A stretch of DNA of 64,000 nt. Source: Tissierellia bacterium (GTDB taxonomy: Bacteria > Bacillota > Clostridia > Tissierellales > Peptoniphilaceae). The stretch spans positions 78,619 to 142,618 of the forward strand of contig JAUNUQ010000001.1 in the NCBI GenBank assembly GCA_030538075.1. Direction: 5' to 3'. The position numbers and the translations under genes are program-made. Below, piece by piece: positions 17,573 through 26,326 of this stretch. The notes under the pieces were generated by a model. The model saw only the letters and a program-made list of their open reading frames with translations, was not told where the DNA came from and made no database searches. How positions within the stretch are numbered: position 1 is the stretch's first letter; each line of letters starts with the position of its first letter.

Positions 17573-20208
17573 TCCGCGTAAAAAACCGAAGAGTCATACA
17601 AAATCTGGCTCAAAAAGGCCTCGTCCATAACCGGCTGCGAAATCTAGTAGCCATTCTGGCCATCGCACTCACAACCCTTCTCTTTACTGCCCTCTTCACG
17701 ATCGCACTCTCCATTGGAGCCAGCTTTCAAGATGCAAATTTTCGCCAAGCAGGAGGTAAGGCACATGGATCCTTCAAGTATTTATCAAAGGAGGAGTATC
17801 ATGAACTGAAGATGGATGAGCAGATCAAGGAAACCGGTTTGCGCCGGTTACTGGGCATGCTCAGGGAAGCTCCCTTTTCCAAACACCATGTGGAGCTGGG
17901 ATACAGCGACAAAAACCAGGCCCATTGGATGTTCTGCGACCCGATTGAGGGGCGACTTCCGATGGAGGACACCCAGGAAGCGGCTACGGATACTTATGTG
18001 TTGGAGCTGCTGGGCATTGAACCCAAAATAGGCGAGCCCTTCACAGTTACTTTTGAGGTCGATGGACAATCCACAACCCAGAGCTTTATCTTATGTGGTT
18101 GGTGGGAGCGGGACGAGGCCGTCATCGCCAGTCATATCCTCGTTCCAGAGAGCCGTGTCGACCAAGTGATCCGGGAATTGGGAGTCGATCCCTCCACCAG
18201 TTCCGATCGGACCGGCAGTTATAATTTGGATGTGATGTTTTCCAATGCTTGGAATATTGAGAAAAAAATGCACGAAGTCTTAGCTCGGCATGGGTACCAG
18301 GCTCACACACCCCATCTAGAGGACAATTATATATTGCTGGGGATCAACTGGGGCTATATGGGATCGCAGTTCACCAATTCCGTGGACTTATCAACCGTCG
18401 CCTCCATCCTCCTACTCTTGCTCTTGATCATGTTGACGGGTTATCTCATCATCTACAATGTGTTTCAAATCTCCGTGGTCAACGATATCCGTTTTTATGG
18501 ACTACTCAAGGCGATTGGCACTACTCCAAGACAGCTCCGGCAGATGATTCGGCTACAGGCATTTCTGTTGTCCCTGATCGGGATTCCCGTGGGACTGTTC
18601 CTCGGATGGCTGTTGGGAAATCTTCTGACACCCTTTGTCGGAAGAGAACTGAGCGGAATCTCTTCGGATATGATCTCGATTGACCCTCTTATCTTCATTG
18701 TGTCCACTCTCTTTTCCCTGAGCACAGTCCTCCTCTCCTGTTCGAGGCCTGGCCGGCTGGCGGGGGCAACCTCCCCCATTGAAGCACTGCGGTACAATGA
18801 AGGCAGCCTCCCTCGGCAAGAGCATAAGAGAAGCCGCGGGGTCTCTCTCCTGTCAATGGCGCGTGAAAATCTCCTGCGCAGTCGGGGCAAGACGGTGATC
18901 ACTGTGCTATCCCTGAGTTTAGCAGTACTCCTGTTCACCATGACCATCACTTTTACAAGGGGCTTTGATATGGATAAATATCTAGCGCGGATGGTGACGA
19001 CGGATTTTGTCTTTGCCGATGCAGACTACTTTTCTGTCAATAACCGATTCACACCGATCCCATTGGATGCTGCAGGGACAGTGCTCCAACAGGAGGGGAT
19101 TGCAAATGCAGGCCTCATCTATGCAGGTGGGGGCATCGTTCGCGCATCTGTGCCCACCGAAGTCTACCTGCGCCATAATAAGGACCGATATCCCCCTGAA
19201 GAGCTGGATCTGCAGATGGAGAGGATCGAGAAAGACTCCAACGGGAGACTTCAACTGGATGCACAGCTCTATGGAATGGAGGCCTTTGCCCTCGATTGCC
19301 TCGAGCTCGTGGAAGGGGATCTCGGCCCCCTCTATGAACCAGATCACCTCGGGATCGCAGCTATCTACAGACAAAGTGACTTTGGGGATCTACAAGAGGA
19401 CTCCCATTGGGCGAAAATTGGAGACATCGTAACCCTCCGGTATGTAGAGGACTTCGAATACATTGACCCCCAATCGGGAAAACCCGTGGATCCGGATAGC
19501 GGGCAGAATTTTGTCCTCCATGTCCTCTCCTACAGGGAGGTGAGCTATCGTGTTGAAGCTCTGGTCGTCATTCCCAATTCCCTGAGTTATCGATATTATT
19601 GGACAGATCAATACGTATTAAATGATCGGCGTTTCATACAGGACTCCGGCACCCAAGATGCCATGCTCCTCGCCTTCGACATGCAGTCCGATGAAGAGAG
19701 ATCCGATATGGAAGATTTTCTAAGGGATTACACGGACCAAAAGAATCCCGAATACGACTACGAGAGCAAAGAGCGCTTTATTGAAGACTTCAATAGTTTT
19801 CGAAATATGTTCCTACTATTAGGGGGAGTTCTGAGCGCTGTCGTCGGACTCGTGGGGATACTCAACTACTTCAATGCGATATTGACGAGCATCTTGGTCC
19901 GCCGCAGAGAATTTGCCTTGCTCCAATCCATCGGGATGACGGGTAGGCAACTGAAAACCCTGCTGATCCTAGAAGGGCTCGGCTACACCTTGGCCTCCCT
20001 CGCCCTGACGCTACTGCTGATATTGACCATAGGACCTCTGCTCGCAGCTGCACTGGAAAGCTTTTGGTTCTTCTCTTATCGATTGACCCTATACCCCATC
20101 GGATTGGTGGCACCGATCTTTGTCCTGTTGGGTACTATACTGCCTATTATGCTATATCGATGGATCCAAAAACAGAGCTTAATCGAACGTCTGCGAGCTT
20201 CTGAGTAA
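17569..20208 (+). CDS. ABC transporter permease with two FtsX domains
   Basis: An 879-residue membrane protein with a duplicated layout: a membrane helix near 25-45, an extracellular domain (about 50-265), an FtsX triple helix (about 275-395), then a second helix near 435, a second extracellular domain (about 460-740) and a final FtsX triple helix (about 750-870). Conserved permease segments are YGLLKAIGTTPRQLRQMIR and FALLQSIGMTGRQLKTLLI. The build fits exporters of peptides, lipids or cell-envelope antibiotics. BceB proteins carry one large loop only, so this is closer to the MacB/SalY-like double-FtsX class. The start overlaps the ATPase stop. Confidence 0.92.
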   Translation: MIRVKNRRVIQNLAQKGLVHNRLRNLVAILAIALTTLLFTALFTIALSIGASFQDANFRQAGGKAHGSFKYLSKEEYHELKMDEQIKETGLRRLLGMLREAPFSKHHVELGYSDKNQAHWMFCDPIEGRLPMEDTQEAATDTYVLELLGIEPKIGEPFTVTFEVDGQSTTQSFILCGWWERDEAVIASHILVPESRVDQVIRELGVDPSTSSDRTGSYNLDVMFSNAWNIEKKMHEVLARHGYQAHTPHLEDNYILLGINWGYMGSQFTNSVDLSTVASILLLLLLIMLTGYLIIYNVFQISVVNDIRFYGLLKAIGTTPRQLRQMIRLQAFLLSLIGIPVGLFLGWLLGNLLTPFVGRELSGISSDMISIDPLIFIVSTLFSLSTVLLSCSRPGRLAGATSPIEALRYNEGSLPRQEHKRSRGVSLLSMARENLLRSRGKTVITVLSLSLAVLLFTMTITFTRGFDMDKYLARMVTTDFVFADADYFSVNNRFTPIPLDAAGTVLQQEGIANAGLIYAGGGIVRASVPTEVYLRHNKDRYPPEELDLQMERIEKDSNGRLQLDAQLYGMEAFALDCLELVEGDLGPLYEPDHLGIAAIYRQSDFGDLQEDSHWAKIGDIVTLRYVEDFEYIDPQSGKPVDPDSGQNFVLHVLSYREVSYRVEALVVIPNSLSYRYYWTDQYVLNDRRFIQDSGTQDAMLLAFDMQSDEERSDMEDFLRDYTDQKNPEYDYESKERFIEDFNSFRNMFLLLGGVLSAVVGLVGILNYFNAILTSILVRRREFALLQSIGMTGRQLKTLLILEGLGYTLASLALTLLLILTIGPLLAAALESFWFFSYRLTLYPIGLVAPIFVLLGTILPIMLYRWIQKQSLIERLRASE

Positions 20209-20239
20209 GAGTAATCTATTCGAATTGAGGAAACGACAT

Positions 20240-20272
20240 AAAAGCACCCCTCCAGAAAATCGGTGGGGTGCT
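20240..20272 (-). terminator. Terminator of the tandem-repeat lipoprotein gene
   Basis: Eight-base GC-rich arms (20243-20250 and 20265-20272) with a run of four T on the minus strand. It lies 8 bases past the minus-strand stop and between convergent genes. Confidence 0.75.
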
Positions 20273-20279
20273 CTGCTGA

Positions 20280-21395
20280 TTATTTTGCTGCCTGAGCCGC
20301 TTTTGTCACTGCTTGTTGATAGTCTTCAACGGTTATGGTCACTGAACTCGTTAAGTCGGGGTCATCGGGTACATGTTTATGACCGGCATCCCTTTCCTTA
20401 ACTGGTAGCCCATTCACCTCTTCGATGGTCTTTCCGACCATCCACTCTGTGAAGGCTGCGATCTGTTCAAACCACTCTTTGCCGATTTGAGAGACCTTTG
20501 CCATGCCGTATTCTGCACCGATATCCAGCTTGGTCTGCACCTCTTCGTTCACATTCTCCGGTAATTCGCCCTCTGGGGTGTACTGGACTTTGTCCTGGAC
20601 TACATCGACTATACTCTTGACGATTTTGCCTTCCCCATCCAATGCGACGGCTGCTGCTGTGGTGTTGATCTGTGCGAAGGCCCCTTTATCGTCTGCAGCT
20701 GGTTTGGAGCTGTTCGTCCCAGTGACTACTCCTAAGCCTACCTTCAAAGTACCAGGCGCATCTTGTGCCTGATCCCAAGCCTCTTTCACAGCTTGTTGGT
20801 AGTCCTCCACAGTGATCGTCACAGAAGAATTCAGATCTGGATCATCGGGGACATGCTTATGCCCAGCATCCCTCTCAACCGTGGGAAGTGCCATCACCTC
20901 ATCGACGGTCTTGCCAATCATCCAATTCTCTAGAGCTTCCATCTGCTCGTACCATTCTTTTCCAATGCCTGAAGCACCTTTCATTGCGTAGTCATCCTTC
21001 AGTTCCTTTTTGGATCGAATCTCAGCTTCTGCCCCATCTGCCAGTGATCCATCCTCATTGAAGGCCACTTGCGTTTGCGCCACATCGATGCTCACGGCTC
21101 GAATGATCCCCTCTGCATCAAATCCTACTGCGGCTATCGTAGTATCCGCTTGGGCCATCGCTCCTTTTCCCTCTGAGGCTCCTCGACTTCGCGCGATGGA
21201 AGAACGGACCCCCAAGCCCAGCTTTACGATCTCCTCTGCCCTCTCCGGTTCCGGTTCTCCCTCTGTGGTCTCAGCTGGTTCCGTAACCGGCTTTGATTCT
21301 TCTGTTGCAGCAGGCTCCGTCTCTGGCTTTGTGCAGGCGACCATGGGCACAAGCACGAGCGCCAAGATTAAGAGTAGAGCAAAAATCCTCTTCAT
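20280..21395 (-). CDS. Lipoprotein with two tandem homologous domains, function unknown
   Basis: A 371-residue protein with lipoprotein signal (lipobox PMVAC, Cys about 21) and a Glu/Thr/Pro-rich linker (about 22-55). Two repeats of about 150 residues follow (about 57-210 and 215-368). Each contains KLGLGV or KVGLGV, a DTTIAAVxFD-like or NTTAAAVALD strand, SIGKEW-type (IGKEWYEQ, IGKEWFEQ), MIGKTVDEV or MVGKTIEEV, and a shared ERDAGHKHVPDDPDL then SSVTITVEDYQQAV. Similar single-domain lipoproteins occur in Clostridia and are sometimes filed near FMN-binding proteins. No SGAT flavinylation motif is present, so that is not supported. No catalytic site is recognised. Confidence 0.8.
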   Translation of the reverse strand: MKRIFALLLILALVLVPMVACTKPETEPAATEESKPVTEPAETTEGEPEPERAEEIVKLGLGVRSSIARSRGASEGKGAMAQADTTIAAVGFDAEGIIRAVSIDVAQTQVAFNEDGSLADGAEAEIRSKKELKDDYAMKGASGIGKEWYEQMEALENWMIGKTVDEVMALPTVERDAGHKHVPDDPDLNSSVTITVEDYQQAVKEAWDQAQDAPGTLKVGLGVVTGTNSSKPAADDKGAFAQINTTAAAVALDGEGKIVKSIVDVVQDKVQYTPEGELPENVNEEVQTKLDIGAEYGMAKVSQIGKEWFEQIAAFTEWMVGKTIEEVNGLPVKERDAGHKHVPDDPDLTSSVTITVEDYQQAVTKAAQAAK

Positions 21396-21564
21396 ATCTT
21401 ACCCCCTAAGATAAATTAAAGATCTACGATCTTACATTTTATCTTAACATGAAGAAGGAGAGGGATCAATATTTATTCTACAATTCACTACATCATGCTA
21501 ATCTTTTTACGATTTTTTAATATTCAATCTTCTTTTATGCACTGCTTTGCAAAAGTCTCGCCGC

Positions 21565-22932
21565 CTATTTGGGGATTAGCTCATTCATCGCATCTTGCGC
21601 ACTTTGTACCGCGCTATCTGCAGTCTGAACTCCGGTGGCCACCTGATCTAGAAGCGGATAGAGGATTACTCTGGCTTGGATTAATCCCTGGACGGAAGGG
21701 ATATATCCGACGATGGGACCAGCCCCATAGAGTACTGCGCGCGCAGGATTGGCATTCAGATAATTGGTATAGGCCTCCATCTGATAAGGGGCTGAATAGG
21801 GTGACACTCCGCCGTAGGCGATGACCCAGTCCGTATTTGGCTGAGGGGATACAAAGTATTTTAAGAACGAAAAAGCTGCTGCCTCTTGTTCTGGGTCGGA
21901 TCGAAACAGATATGCACTGGCACCCACCGTCGGAGAGTAATTGACAACACCGCCTTGTGGCAAAGTGGTTACGCCCATTTCAAATTCCAGTTCCCCACCC
22001 AAAAAATAATCCTCATAAAAAGTGGAGGCCATGACGGAGCCGACCTCACCATTTTCAAAGGCGCTGACCAATGTGCCATGGATGCTGGGCGTGACATAGA
22101 GCCCCTCCGCTATGAGGTCCGTAAAATGGCGCAGCTCTTCGACGAGAACGGGTTGGTTAAAGGCGACCTGGCCATTTACTGGGTCCACATAAGTCGTTCC
22201 ACTTTGCTCGATCAGCATCTCCACCAACTCAATCGGCGACTCCACTCCAAAGCCTGCAACTCCATGTTCATAGTAGAGCACCCGAGAGTTTTCCTCCATC
22301 TCTGCCCAGGTGGTAGGTGCTGTGAGGCCATATGCATCATATAGAGTCTTATTGTAGTAGAGGACCTCCCCCGACTTGACGAGGGGGATCATATAAAGCC
22401 CTCCATCCCATTGAATGGCCTCCTGATAATAGGGGGCATACATTGATTCCTGAAATCCTGGAATTCCATTTTCAGGGTCTTCTACCATCACTCGCATGTC
22501 CACCAATAATCCTGCCTTTTGCAGTCGAACCGCCTCCATTGGAAAATCGAGGAGGATATCAGGGGCATCCTCCGCCTGTAGCATTCCCTCAGTGACCAAG
22601 GTCAGCTCCGCCGGCTCTTTTCGAACGACTTTTACGCGAACGCCCTTCTCCATCTTATTAAAGGCATCCACCAATCTCTCCAGCTCTGCCTCTAAAGGCT
22701 CAGTATAGGCATGCCAAAGGATGAGATCTCGAATCTGATCCTCTGGCTCCGTCACAGCCTCCGTAACAGGAACTGGCTCTGTCTCCTCGGAAGATGTCAC
22801 CCCTTGGGCCAGCTCCGTCTTCGGTTGATCCTCAGCAACTAGGGCCTGTTTTTCCGCATTTTGACTTTCCCCTTGGCAGCCGATGAGCGCGAATGTGAGC
22901 GCCATGATCCATAGCAAAACTCGTCTCTTCAT
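21565..22932 (-). CDS. Extracellular solute-binding lipoprotein, family 1 (ABC sugar type)
   Basis: About 455 residues from ATG 22932, preceded by GGAGG; the upstream extension to 22971 overlaps the promoter. It has a lipoprotein signal with lipobox FALIGC (Cys about 19) and an acidic linker. The periplasmic-binding fold has the family 1 pattern: LILWHAYTEP near residue 85, AFNKMEKGVRVKVV, DAPDILLDFP, EVLYYNKTLYDAYGL and the PTVGASAYLF region. Such proteins capture sugars or oligosaccharides. No permease or ATPase gene is adjacent, so it is an orphan receptor in this window. An extended -10 (TGCTATAAT on the minus strand, near 22970) is its likely promoter. Confidence 0.9.
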   Translation of the reverse strand: MKRRVLLWIMALTFALIGCQGESQNAEKQALVAEDQPKTELAQGVTSSEETEPVPVTEAVTEPEDQIRDLILWHAYTEPLEAELERLVDAFNKMEKGVRVKVVRKEPAELTLVTEGMLQAEDAPDILLDFPMEAVRLQKAGLLVDMRVMVEDPENGIPGFQESMYAPYYQEAIQWDGGLYMIPLVKSGEVLYYNKTLYDAYGLTAPTTWAEMEENSRVLYYEHGVAGFGVESPIELVEMLIEQSGTTYVDPVNGQVAFNQPVLVEELRHFTDLIAEGLYVTPSIHGTLVSAFENGEVGSVMASTFYEDYFLGGELEFEMGVTTLPQGGVVNYSPTVGASAYLFRSDPEQEAAAFSFLKYFVSPQPNTDWVIAYGGVSPYSAPYQMEAYTNYLNANPARAVLYGAGPIVGYIPSVQGLIQARVILYPLLDQVATGVQTADSAVQSAQDAMNELIPK

Positions 22933-22981
22933 ATATTTCACTCCTCCATCTGATCCATATCTTATCCCCATTATAGCAAAT

Positions 22982-23155
22982 TCTCAGGTATCGGGGGAAT
23001 GAACCCAAAATAGAAACCGATATTTTTCTGAGATCCCGTTAATTAGGGGGGGCATCCTCTGCAGCCAAAGCGTTCCTATTGTGAGAGGGGGGCTACTGGA
23101 TAGCCAACTGGTTGTGCCTGTATAAAGAGCGTCTCTCACAGGATACAAAGCCGCT
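22982..23155 (+). other. Unassigned structured intergenic region upstream of the btu promoter
   Basis: No gene is seen here. One imperfect fold-back runs from TCTCAGGTATCGG (22982-22994) to CCGATATTTTTCTGAGA near 23017-23033. A second spans about 23068-23155, with GTGAGAG (23081-23087) pairing with CTCTCAC (23133-23139), an inner hairpin GGCTA-CTGGA-TAGCC and further outer pairs AGCG/CGCT. It ends just before the -35 of the btu promoter. No known riboswitch pattern was recognised and neither strand has a U-run after it. Confidence 0.4.
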
Positions 23156-23158
23156 CAA

Positions 23159-23187
23159 TTGACGCCATAGGACCTCTTGGCTATAAT
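23159..23187 (+). promoter_or_regulatory. Promoter of the cobalamin riboswitch-btuFCD transcript
   Basis: TTGACG (23159-23164), 17 bases, TATAAT (23182-23187). The predicted start at about 23194 coincides with the first base of the riboswitch P1 stem. Confidence 0.88.
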
Positions 23188-23194
23188 AATATCA

Positions 23195-23390
23195 ACATGT
23201 CTGCAAACGCCGGATGAACCGAGGGAATCGGATGAGAGCTCCGAACTATCCCAGTAGCCGTGAAGTGGACGAAGGGGAATATGTCACTGCCGAGAGGTGG
23301 GAAGACCCCCTGAGGATGAAACCAAGTCGGAATACCTGGACATGTGTGAGACCTCTGGGAAAAGGGATCTCCAATAAAATAGGAGGTTGA
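23195..23390 (+). promoter_or_regulatory. Cobalamin (B12) riboswitch controlling btuFCD
   Basis: The aptamer is closed by P1 arms ACATGTC (23195-23201) and GACATGT (23339-23345). Inside are a GGGAAT-GGATGAGAGCTCC segment, CCAGTAGCCGTGA (the conserved core box) and GATGAAACCAAG...GAATACCTGG, which matches the 3' conserved box of cobalamin riboswitches. Downstream, ACCTC (about 23351) can pair with GAGGT in the ribosome-binding site AGGAGGT (about 23382-23388). There is no terminator-like U-run, so control is probably at translation start. High B12 would switch off its own uptake. Confidence 0.87.
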
Positions 23391-23393
23391 AAA

Positions 23394-24422
23394 ATGAATA
23401 TGTTGAAACGCCCAATTGGCCTGTGGTTCATAGTGGCCCTAGTGGTGCTGATGGCTCTCGCCGGATGCTCCCAAGGGGCAACGGGCACCGAGACCGAGCA
23501 AGCGGCTAAGTCCGAAGCGGTGACGAAAATCGAGTCCACAGAGAAAAGTGTGGAAACCGAAGGGGCTGACGAAACGAAAGTTTCGCAAGGGGGAAAACGA
23601 ATCGTCACTGATATGATGGGACGTGAAGTGCAAGTCGATAACACCATTGAGAGGGTTGCTGTCTTGATGCCCTCCGATGCCGAAATCCTCTATGCACTTG
23701 ACAAGGGAGATCTCATCGTGGGACGAGGTACCTATGTGGATTATCCCGAAGCGGTTCTAAGTGCACCGACCGTCGCCACAGGCGATGACCTCAATCTTGA
23801 GGAGATCATGGCGCTGGATCCGCAAGTCGTCATCATGACGACCATGGGAAAAAATGACAATCAACTCGCTTCCATGGAAGAGGCAGGCCTTTCTGTCTAT
23901 TTGACAGATGCCAAGACCATCGACGAAGTCTATACTGCCATTGAGCATTTAGGTGAATTGGTCGGCGCTGAAGAGAATGCAACAGATCTCATCCAAGAGA
24001 TGAAGGAGACCTTTGATAAATACACCGCTCTTGCCGCTGAACAGGAGGAGAAGACCGTGTACTACGAAATTTCTCCGCTGGAGTTCGGCCTGTGGACCGG
24101 TGGATCGGGCAGCTTTATGAACGAAATCGGCAGCATGCTGAACCTGAAAAATATCTTTTCGGATGTGGACGGCTGGGGAGAGGTCTCCGCAGAACAGGTC
24201 CTGGAGAGAAATCCCGACTACATCATCACGACATCGATGTATATGGGGCAAGGGCCAACGCCTGAAGAGGAGATCATGCAAAGGGAGGGCTGGAAAGATG
24301 TGCAGGCGGTGGTGGACGCCCATGTCTATTCTGCGAACTCCGACGAATTCACAAGACCCGGCCCCAGACTGATCAATGCCATTGAAACACTCTATACAAA
24401 GATCTATGGACCAGCACAATAA
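23394..24422 (+). CDS. btuF: Cobalamin ABC transporter substrate-binding lipoprotein
   Basis: A 342-residue lipoprotein (lipobox LAGC, Cys about 24) with an acidic linker and a class III periplasmic-binding domain (about 70-340). It opens with RIVTDMMGREVQVDNTIERVAV, the standard start of Fe-siderophore/B12 binding proteins, and ends with the conserved FTRPGPRLINAIE. The family alone cannot separate heme, siderophore and B12 binding. The cobalamin riboswitch directly upstream makes B12 or a cobinamide the likely ligand. AGGAGG precedes the ATG. It is the first gene of the btuFCD operon. Confidence 0.9.
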   Translation: MNMLKRPIGLWFIVALVVLMALAGCSQGATGTETEQAAKSEAVTKIESTEKSVETEGADETKVSQGGKRIVTDMMGREVQVDNTIERVAVLMPSDAEILYALDKGDLIVGRGTYVDYPEAVLSAPTVATGDDLNLEEIMALDPQVVIMTTMGKNDNQLASMEEAGLSVYLTDAKTIDEVYTAIEHLGELVGAEENATDLIQEMKETFDKYTALAAEQEEKTVYYEISPLEFGLWTGGSGSFMNEIGSMLNLKNIFSDVDGWGEVSAEQVLERNPDYIITTSMYMGQGPTPEEEIMQREGWKDVQAVVDAHVYSANSDEFTRPGPRLINAIETLYTKIYGPAQ

Positions 24423-25470
24423 TACAGAGAGGCCCTTGACTCTTCGGTGGATTCGCAAGAGAGAAGGGCTCTGTTTCCCTATACTCTTGGTCTTGTTGAT
24501 CGCTCTGGGAATCACGCTGATCTTCTGCACGGTAGTGGGTTCTGTAAATATCCCGCTGCAGGAGATCGTCAAAATCCTCTTTCGAACGGGAGAGTCCAGC
24601 GGAAATTATGAGGCAATCCTACTGAAGATCCGACTTCCCAGGGTGCTGAATGCGGCTCTGGTGGGCGCTGCCTTGTCAATAAGCGGCACATCGATGCAAG
24701 GACTCCTAAAGAACCCTTTAGCGGATGGTTCGACCCTAGGGGTATCGTCAGGAGCATCCCTTGGAGCGGTCCTCGCGATTGCTCTAGGTCTGCGGATCCC
24801 CGGCACGCCCTATGCGGCGACCACTGTCATGGCCGTGGCCTTTGCGGCGGCTTCCCTTTTCTTTATTCTGATGCTCTCCCATAGATTGGATTATTCACTT
24901 TCGACCCATACCATCCTGTTGATGGGGATCATCTTCGGAATGTTTGTCAATTCCATCATCAGCATGGTGCTGGTGGTGGCGGAGGATCACTTGCGATCCA
25001 TCGTCTTTTGGACAATGGGATCTTTGAATGGATCGAATTTTGGGGACACCAAATTATTGGCTGTGACTTTCGTCGTCTTTGGCAGCTTTATCCTGTCCCG
25101 CGCCAAAGAGCTCAACGCCTTTGCCCTGGGTGAGTCCATCGCCTCCAATCTGGGGGTGGATGTTCAACGTGAGAAAATGTGGCTCTTGATCGCCTCATCA
25201 TCATTGATCGGGGTGACAGTGGCCGTCAGTGGAACCATTGGTTTCGTGGGCCTGGTGATCCCCCATATGTCGCGGCTCGCATTCGGTTCCAATCACAAAA
25301 CCCTGTTGCCCATCAGCGCCTTCATCGGTGCGATCTTTCTACTTCTCACCGATCTCATGGCCAGAACGCTATTTCGGCCCCAAGAACTCCCCATCGGCGT
25401 AATCACATCCTTCTTTGGCTCATTGGTCTTTGTCTATCTCTTTGCAGAAAAGAGGAGATCCAGATGTTAG
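24406..25470 (+). CDS. btuC: Cobalamin ABC transporter permease
   Basis: About 354 residues, FecCD/BtuC family, with about ten helices. Family segments are LRLPRVLNAALVGAALSISG-like (RLPRVLNAALVGAALSISG, about 80-98), LADGSTLGVSSGASLGA, LGVDVQREK and SGTIGFVGLVIPHMSRL, which includes the coupling region for the ATPase. The ATG at 24406 is preferred because it overlaps the btuF stop by 17 bases; the in-frame ATG at 24376 lies deeper in btuF. It forms the membrane channel for B12 together with BtuD. Confidence 0.92.
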   Translation: MDQHNNTERPLTLRWIRKREGLCFPILLVLLIALGITLIFCTVVGSVNIPLQEIVKILFRTGESSGNYEAILLKIRLPRVLNAALVGAALSISGTSMQGLLKNPLADGSTLGVSSGASLGAVLAIALGLRIPGTPYAATTVMAVAFAAASLFFILMLSHRLDYSLSTHTILLMGIIFGMFVNSIISMVLVVAEDHLRSIVFWTMGSLNGSNFGDTKLLAVTFVVFGSFILSRAKELNAFALGESIASNLGVDVQREKMWLLIASSSLIGVTVAVSGTIGFVGLVIPHMSRLAFGSNHKTLLPISAFIGAIFLLLTDLMARTLFRPQELPIGVITSFFGSLVFVYLFAEKRRSRC

Positions 25471-26222
25471 AGATAAGGGATATGACGATAAAATACGGTG
25501 GCCGTACTGCACTGAAATGCCTCAACTATCATCTCCATGAGGGGGGTTGGCTGATGGTTCTCGGCCCCAACGGAGCCGGAAAGAGCTCCTTGATCCATGG
25601 AATTTCACAGAGGGCTAGCTATACCGGCACAGTGCTCTGGAAGGGGCGGGATCTGAAGACGATGAAGCCCAAGGAGAGAGCGCAGAGGATTGGCGTCTTG
25701 ATGCAAGGTGAAAATGTCCGCTTCGATTTCACCGTGGAAGAGGTGGTCCGACTCGGGCGCTACTCTTACGCGAGGGGATTTCTAGATGAGGAGGATCAGG
25801 ACGAGGGAATCCTGGAGTCGGTTCTCGAACAGATGCAGCTCAGCGACTTTCGGCATCGTTCAATCCTACAGCTCTCCGGCGGTGAAATGCAGAGGGTTTT
25901 TCTAGCCCAGGTCCTCGTACAGGATCCCAAGCTATTGATTTTAGATGAGCCGACCAATCACTTGGATCCAGTCTATCAAAAAACCATCTTTGAGCTCTTA
26001 CAGCGGTGGGTGAAACACCCAGGCCGTGCGATCCTCACCGTCGTCCACGATTTGAGCTTGGCGAGGGCCTTTGGAACAGATGCTATTCTGCTGAAAGATG
26101 GCTGCACCATCGCCTCTGGCCCCATATCAGAGATGATGAAGAAAGCGCCCCTCGAAGAGACCTATTCCATGGATTTGCAGAGCTGGATGGATCGGATCTA
26201 CGGCGTTTGGCGAAGGTACTGA
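25464..26222 (+). CDS. btuD: Cobalamin ABC transporter ATP-binding protein
   Basis: A 252-residue ATPase with Walker A GPNGAGKSS (34-42), Q-loop LMQGE, signature LSGGEMQR, Walker B LLILDEPTNHLD and a switch His in VVHDLSLA. It matches the FepC/BtuD class. ATG 25464 follows GAGGAG and overlaps the btuC stop by 7 bases; the long ORF beginning at 25179 lies inside btuC and is rejected. It powers B12 import and is the last gene of the riboswitch-controlled operon. Confidence 0.93.
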   Translation: MLEIRDMTIKYGGRTALKCLNYHLHEGGWLMVLGPNGAGKSSLIHGISQRASYTGTVLWKGRDLKTMKPKERAQRIGVLMQGENVRFDFTVEEVVRLGRYSYARGFLDEEDQDEGILESVLEQMQLSDFRHRSILQLSGGEMQRVFLAQVLVQDPKLLILDEPTNHLDPVYQKTIFELLQRWVKHPGRAILTVVHDLSLARAFGTDAILLKDGCTIASGPISEMMKKAPLEETYSMDLQSWMDRIYGVWRRY

Positions 26223-26248
26223 GGATATGAATATATCTTTGACCCGAA

Positions 26249-26286
26249 TGGATCCCTTCTACGTTAGGATGGAGGGATCGCTTTTT
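26249..26286 (+). terminator. Terminator of the btuFCD operon
   Basis: GATCCCT (26251-26257) pairs with AGGGATC (26273-26279), followed by GCTTTTT. It sits 28 bases after the btuD stop and marks the end of the resident operon before the decayed element. Confidence 0.8.
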
Positions 26287-26326
26287 CATTATTATTCCAT
26301 CGAATTTATTTCAGAATACAACCATT

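Noticed and set aside
20280..21395. FMN-binding (ApbE target) lipoprotein
   Set aside because: The flavinylation motif (S/T-G-A-T/S) is missing in both repeats, despite apbE a few kilobases away.
22982..23155. Second riboswitch in tandem with the cobalamin riboswitch
   Set aside because: No conserved core of any riboswitch I know (cobalamin, TPP, SAM, FMN, glycine, c-di-GMP) could be matched; kept only as an unassigned structure.
24376..24405. Upstream start for btuC
   Set aside because: ATG 24376 is deeper inside btuF; ATG 24406 gives the usual small overlap, though neither has a strong ribosome-binding site.
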